Shown: positions 22,784 through 23,976 of the stretch, one piece after another
Layout of the letters: each line of letters begins with the position of its first letter
Numbering within the stretch: the first letter of the stretch is position 1
DNA from: an uncultured Clostridia bacterium
Lineage (GTDB): Bacteria > Bacillota > Clostridia > TANB77 > CAG-508
Reading direction: 5' to 3'
Length of the DNA: 23,976 bases
Assembly (NCBI GenBank): GCA_934120315.1
Contig: CAKOTX010000017.1
Span: forward strand, 1-23,976
Translations under genes and position numbers: made by a program
The notes under the pieces: generated by a model
Database searches by the model: none
Told to the model about the DNA's origin: nothing
What the model saw: the letters and a program-made list of their open reading frames with translations, nothing else

Positions 22784-22878
22784 ATAGGAAATGACAAATC
22801 CACAAACGTGGTTTTGCCAAATTAAGTTTGAAAAACTCACACCTAACTCGCCAAAGTTACAGATGTGAGCTTTTTTTA
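22784..22878 (+). ncRNA. putative small RNA (unit 2), possible antitoxin-type RNA
   Basis: A short transcription unit with its own promoter and terminator and no ORF. It starts with ATAGGAAATGA (22784-22794), placed exactly as in unit 1 relative to the -10. Next comes hairpin CCAC-AAAC-GTGG (22800-22811), then the terminator. It converges on a tiny hydrophobic ORF on the opposite strand (22876-22968), and the two transcripts would overlap at the shared terminator. I could not match it to a known RNA family. Confidence 0.5.
22836..22877 (+). terminator. bidirectional terminator of unit 2 and the opposing ORF
   Basis: CTCACA (22836-22841) pairs with TGTGAG (22864-22869). An inner TAACT/AGTTA stem closes the loop CGCCAA. 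TTTTTTT follows on the plus strand (22871-22877), and the AAAAA before it gives TTTTT on the minus strand. Confidence 0.8.
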
Positions 22879-22953
22879 TTTATGTAGTTGCTTATCAACC
22901 CAGTTCTTATACAGAACTGCTGTCAAGGCAACGTTCAATGTTAAAGAAAACAT
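22876..22953 (-). CDS. tiny hydrophobic ORF, possible type I toxin-like peptide
   Basis: An ORF of 25 codons from ATG 22953 (30 from TTG 22968) encodes one hydrophobic helix (FSLTLNVALTAVLY) with a charged C-terminus (KNWVDKQLHK), the usual build of small membrane toxins. It ends a few dozen bases before the bidirectional terminator it shares with the opposing small RNA unit 2. Weak points: there is no ribosome binding site, and the possible promoter (TTGACA at 22985-22990, -10 TGATAT) would make the ATG nearly leaderless. The DNA covering it is rich in inverted repeats (AGTTCT/AGAACT, GTTGC/GCAAC, AATGTT/AACATT). It could be a decayed toxin gene or chance. Confidence 0.3.
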   Translation of the reverse strand: MFSLTLNVALTAVLYKNWVDKQLHK

Positions 22954-23053
22954 TAAGGATAATATCAAATTATTCTTGTAGGTTTGTCAAATATATGTCA
23001 CACTTTATTGATAAATATACAATTTTCCTCTTCACATAAATTGTAATTTTTTA

Positions 23054-23455
23054 TTATGATTTATTTTTATTTACACACCTATAAATAAGTAAATATATTA
23101 GAATTATACTAGAAACACCTATTGAAATAAAACCTATATTGTCCAAATTATATCCATTTTCCATAATATATTTTTCTAATTCTCCTAACTTAAACATTCC
23201 CTCTGTAATATATAGTGTTTCTTTCTTTCCAAAAGAATAATATATTGTTAATTCTCCAGAATGCCAGCCCTGCCCTAATATAATTTTAGTAATATTATCT
23301 GTATTTTCTATTCTTCCATTTAATGACTGGTAAACTAAATCTCTGTTCTTTGAATTTACATTTATTGCAATGCCTTCTTTATTAAATATTGAAAGTGCAA
23401 ATACAATTCCTAATATTGCAACTATTATTATTAATACATAATTTATTTTTTTCAT
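23054..23455 (-). CDS. small two-TM membrane protein of unknown function
   Basis: The protein has 133 residues from the ATG at 23455 (MKKINYVLIIIV). An earlier in-frame TTG (23473) overlaps the GGAGG site and is rejected. It has one membrane helix at each end (about 5-23 and 106-126: FISIGVSSIILIYLLIYRC) enclosing about 80 residues predicted outside, with a strand-rich middle (ITKIILGQGWHSGELTIYYSFGKKETLYIT) and a helix GELEKYIMENGYN. No cysteine motif or enzyme signature is visible, and I recognise no family. It lies 38 bases downstream of the MmcQ/YjbR-like gene on the same strand. Confidence 0.6.
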   Translation of the reverse strand: MKKINYVLIIIVAILGIVFALSIFNKEGIAINVNSKNRDLVYQSLNGRIENTDNITKIILGQGWHSGELTIYYSFGKKETLYITEGMFKLGELEKYIMENGYNLDNIGFISIGVSSIILIYLLIYRCVNKNKS

Positions 23456-23493
23456 TATTTGCATAACCTCCAAATTACTATTTGCATTTATCT

Positions 23494-23817
23494 TTACTTT
23501 GTCAATTGATAACTTTGTTCTATCAATTCTTTTACTAAATCCTCGTCCACCTTTTCATCTATAATAATTGTATTCCAATGTTCCTTATTCATGTGATAAG
23601 CAGGTATTATATAATCATAAGTATTTCTCAATATATCAGAATAATTTGGATCTGTCTTAACATTAAGATATAACTTATTATTTACATTCATTAATAATGC
23701 AAACCATTTTTTATCTTTAAAATGTTTCATCGTTACAGATTCAAAATCATCTGGAAAAGGACAATCCTTATTAGCTTTTACACTATTTATTATTTAATTA
23801 TCTGTAAACTATGTCAT
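23494..23817 (-). pseudogene. MmcQ/YjbR-family protein with disrupted 5' end
   Basis: The intact part from ATG 23730 (78 residues) is clearly MmcQ/YjbR: DKKWFALLMNV, LYLNVKTDPNYSDILRNTYDYIIPAYHMNKEHWNTIII and the final VKELIEQSYQLTK. The family is a small fold with a MotA-like DNA-binding topology, of unknown role. Family-like sequence continues in frame upstream of that ATG (VKANKDCPFPDDFESVTMKHF, with the expected 'PFP.D.E...' block), but that stretch has no start codon. Reading on to the ATG at 23817 crosses TAG (23809-23811) and TAA (about 23794-23796). I therefore read the gene as 5'-damaged. A shortened protein from 23730 remains possible, though no ribosome binding site is evident there. 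Confidence 0.6.
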
Positions 23818-23976
23818 CTACTTTGTATCAATTAACAATTCCTTTGGATTCTTTTTTAAACTACTTATAGATGATAACACTAAAGATATTATAAGTACCA
23901 AAGACATAAATAAAATTACGTATATCATTGATTTTGGTAATATATTAATATCTAAGCTTGTTAAAGTTTTATTAAA
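23818..23976 (-). CDS. C-terminal end of a membrane protein, FtsX-like permease type
   Basis: Partial gene entering from the right edge; only the last 52 codons are present. They encode a membrane helix (MIYVILFMSLVLIISLVLSSI) and the tail SSLKKNPKELLIDTK. A final helix followed by a basic 'K..NP.E.L' tail is the usual ending of FtsX-domain ABC permeases (MacB/BceB type), where the motif reads 'NP.EAL'. This is a resemblance of a short tail only, so the family is uncertain. The TAG stop is directly followed by the ATG at 23817 of the damaged MmcQ/YjbR gene. Confidence 0.5.
   Translation of the reverse strand, partial: FNKTLTSLDINILPKSMIYVILFMSLVLIISLVLSSISSLKKNPKELLIDTK

Noticed and set aside
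23794..23817. Alternative genetic code as the explanation for in-frame TAG and TAA
   Set aside because: Other genes in the window end properly at TAA, TAG and TGA and use TGG for tryptophan. Standard code fits everywhere else.
1..23976. CRISPR array, tRNA, rRNA, insertion sequence or prophage
   Set aside because: No regularly spaced repeats, no tRNA/rRNA-like sequence and no transposase, integrase or phage structural genes were seen on either strand.

Overview
The window is very AT-rich, uses mostly ATG (occasionally TTG) starts behind AGGAGG-type ribosome binding sites, and carries consensus sigma-A promoters. Together with YqeG, YwaF, CmpB-like, MntP, DHHW/MBOAT and an EF-P/M24 peptidase/prepilin-peptidase neighbourhood, this points to a low-GC Firmicute, most likely an uncultured or gut-type member of the Clostridia (inference from gene content only). 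Nearly every protein gene lies on the minus strand. The exceptions on the plus strand are one small orphan gene and two short putative RNAs.

Reading left to right: 1-545 is the N-terminal part of an OmpR-type response regulator. 835-1020 is a small plus-strand gene of unknown function with its own promoter and terminator. From about 5990 down to 1077 runs a cluster of small accessory genes: a membrane-anchored coiled-coil protein, TraX-like, a Qnr/MfpA-like pentapeptide repeat protein, DNA-3-methyladenine glycosylase I, a membrane-protein fragment, a PAP2 phosphatase, TsaC, a small GNAT and a short Fic protein. Several members look eroded. 6124-7227 encodes a membrane-anchored protein whose C-terminal half reads like a divergent serpin. 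Between it and mntP (7442-8032) is a compact intergenic region with a perfect promoter and terminator on the plus strand (a putative antisense RNA) and an opposing minus-strand promoter.

8090-9810 encodes CmpB-like and YihY/BrkB membrane proteins behind a tiny coiled-coil/cysteine-tail protein. 9910-16303 holds housekeeping genes: EF-P, an M24 aminopeptidase, a prepilin peptidase without its methylase domain, YqeG, a TTG-initiated lytic transglycosylase, and a TTG-initiated DNA polymerase I whose proofreading site appears lost. 16296-18958 holds a GT-C-type membrane glycosyltransferase, a YwaF-like protein and a small anchored protein. 19017-21491 is an MBOAT plus DHHW pair, a typical exopolymer O-acylation module. 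21549-23730 contains a DUF4358-like protein, a short cytidine deaminase, a small two-TM protein and an MmcQ/YjbR protein with a damaged 5' end. The window closes on the C-terminus of a membrane protein resembling an FtsX-type permease.

The least explained material is non-coding. Two small transcription units (7285-7370 and 22784-22878) share a start module, TATAATAAnnATAGGAAAYGA followed by a CAC/GTG hairpin, and each ends at a strong terminator. The second faces a tiny hydrophobic ORF that ends at the same bidirectional terminator, an arrangement reminiscent of type I toxin-antitoxin loci. A hairpin repeat carrying TTTGGGGTCGGT at 9848-9897 has a half copy at 13557-13568.
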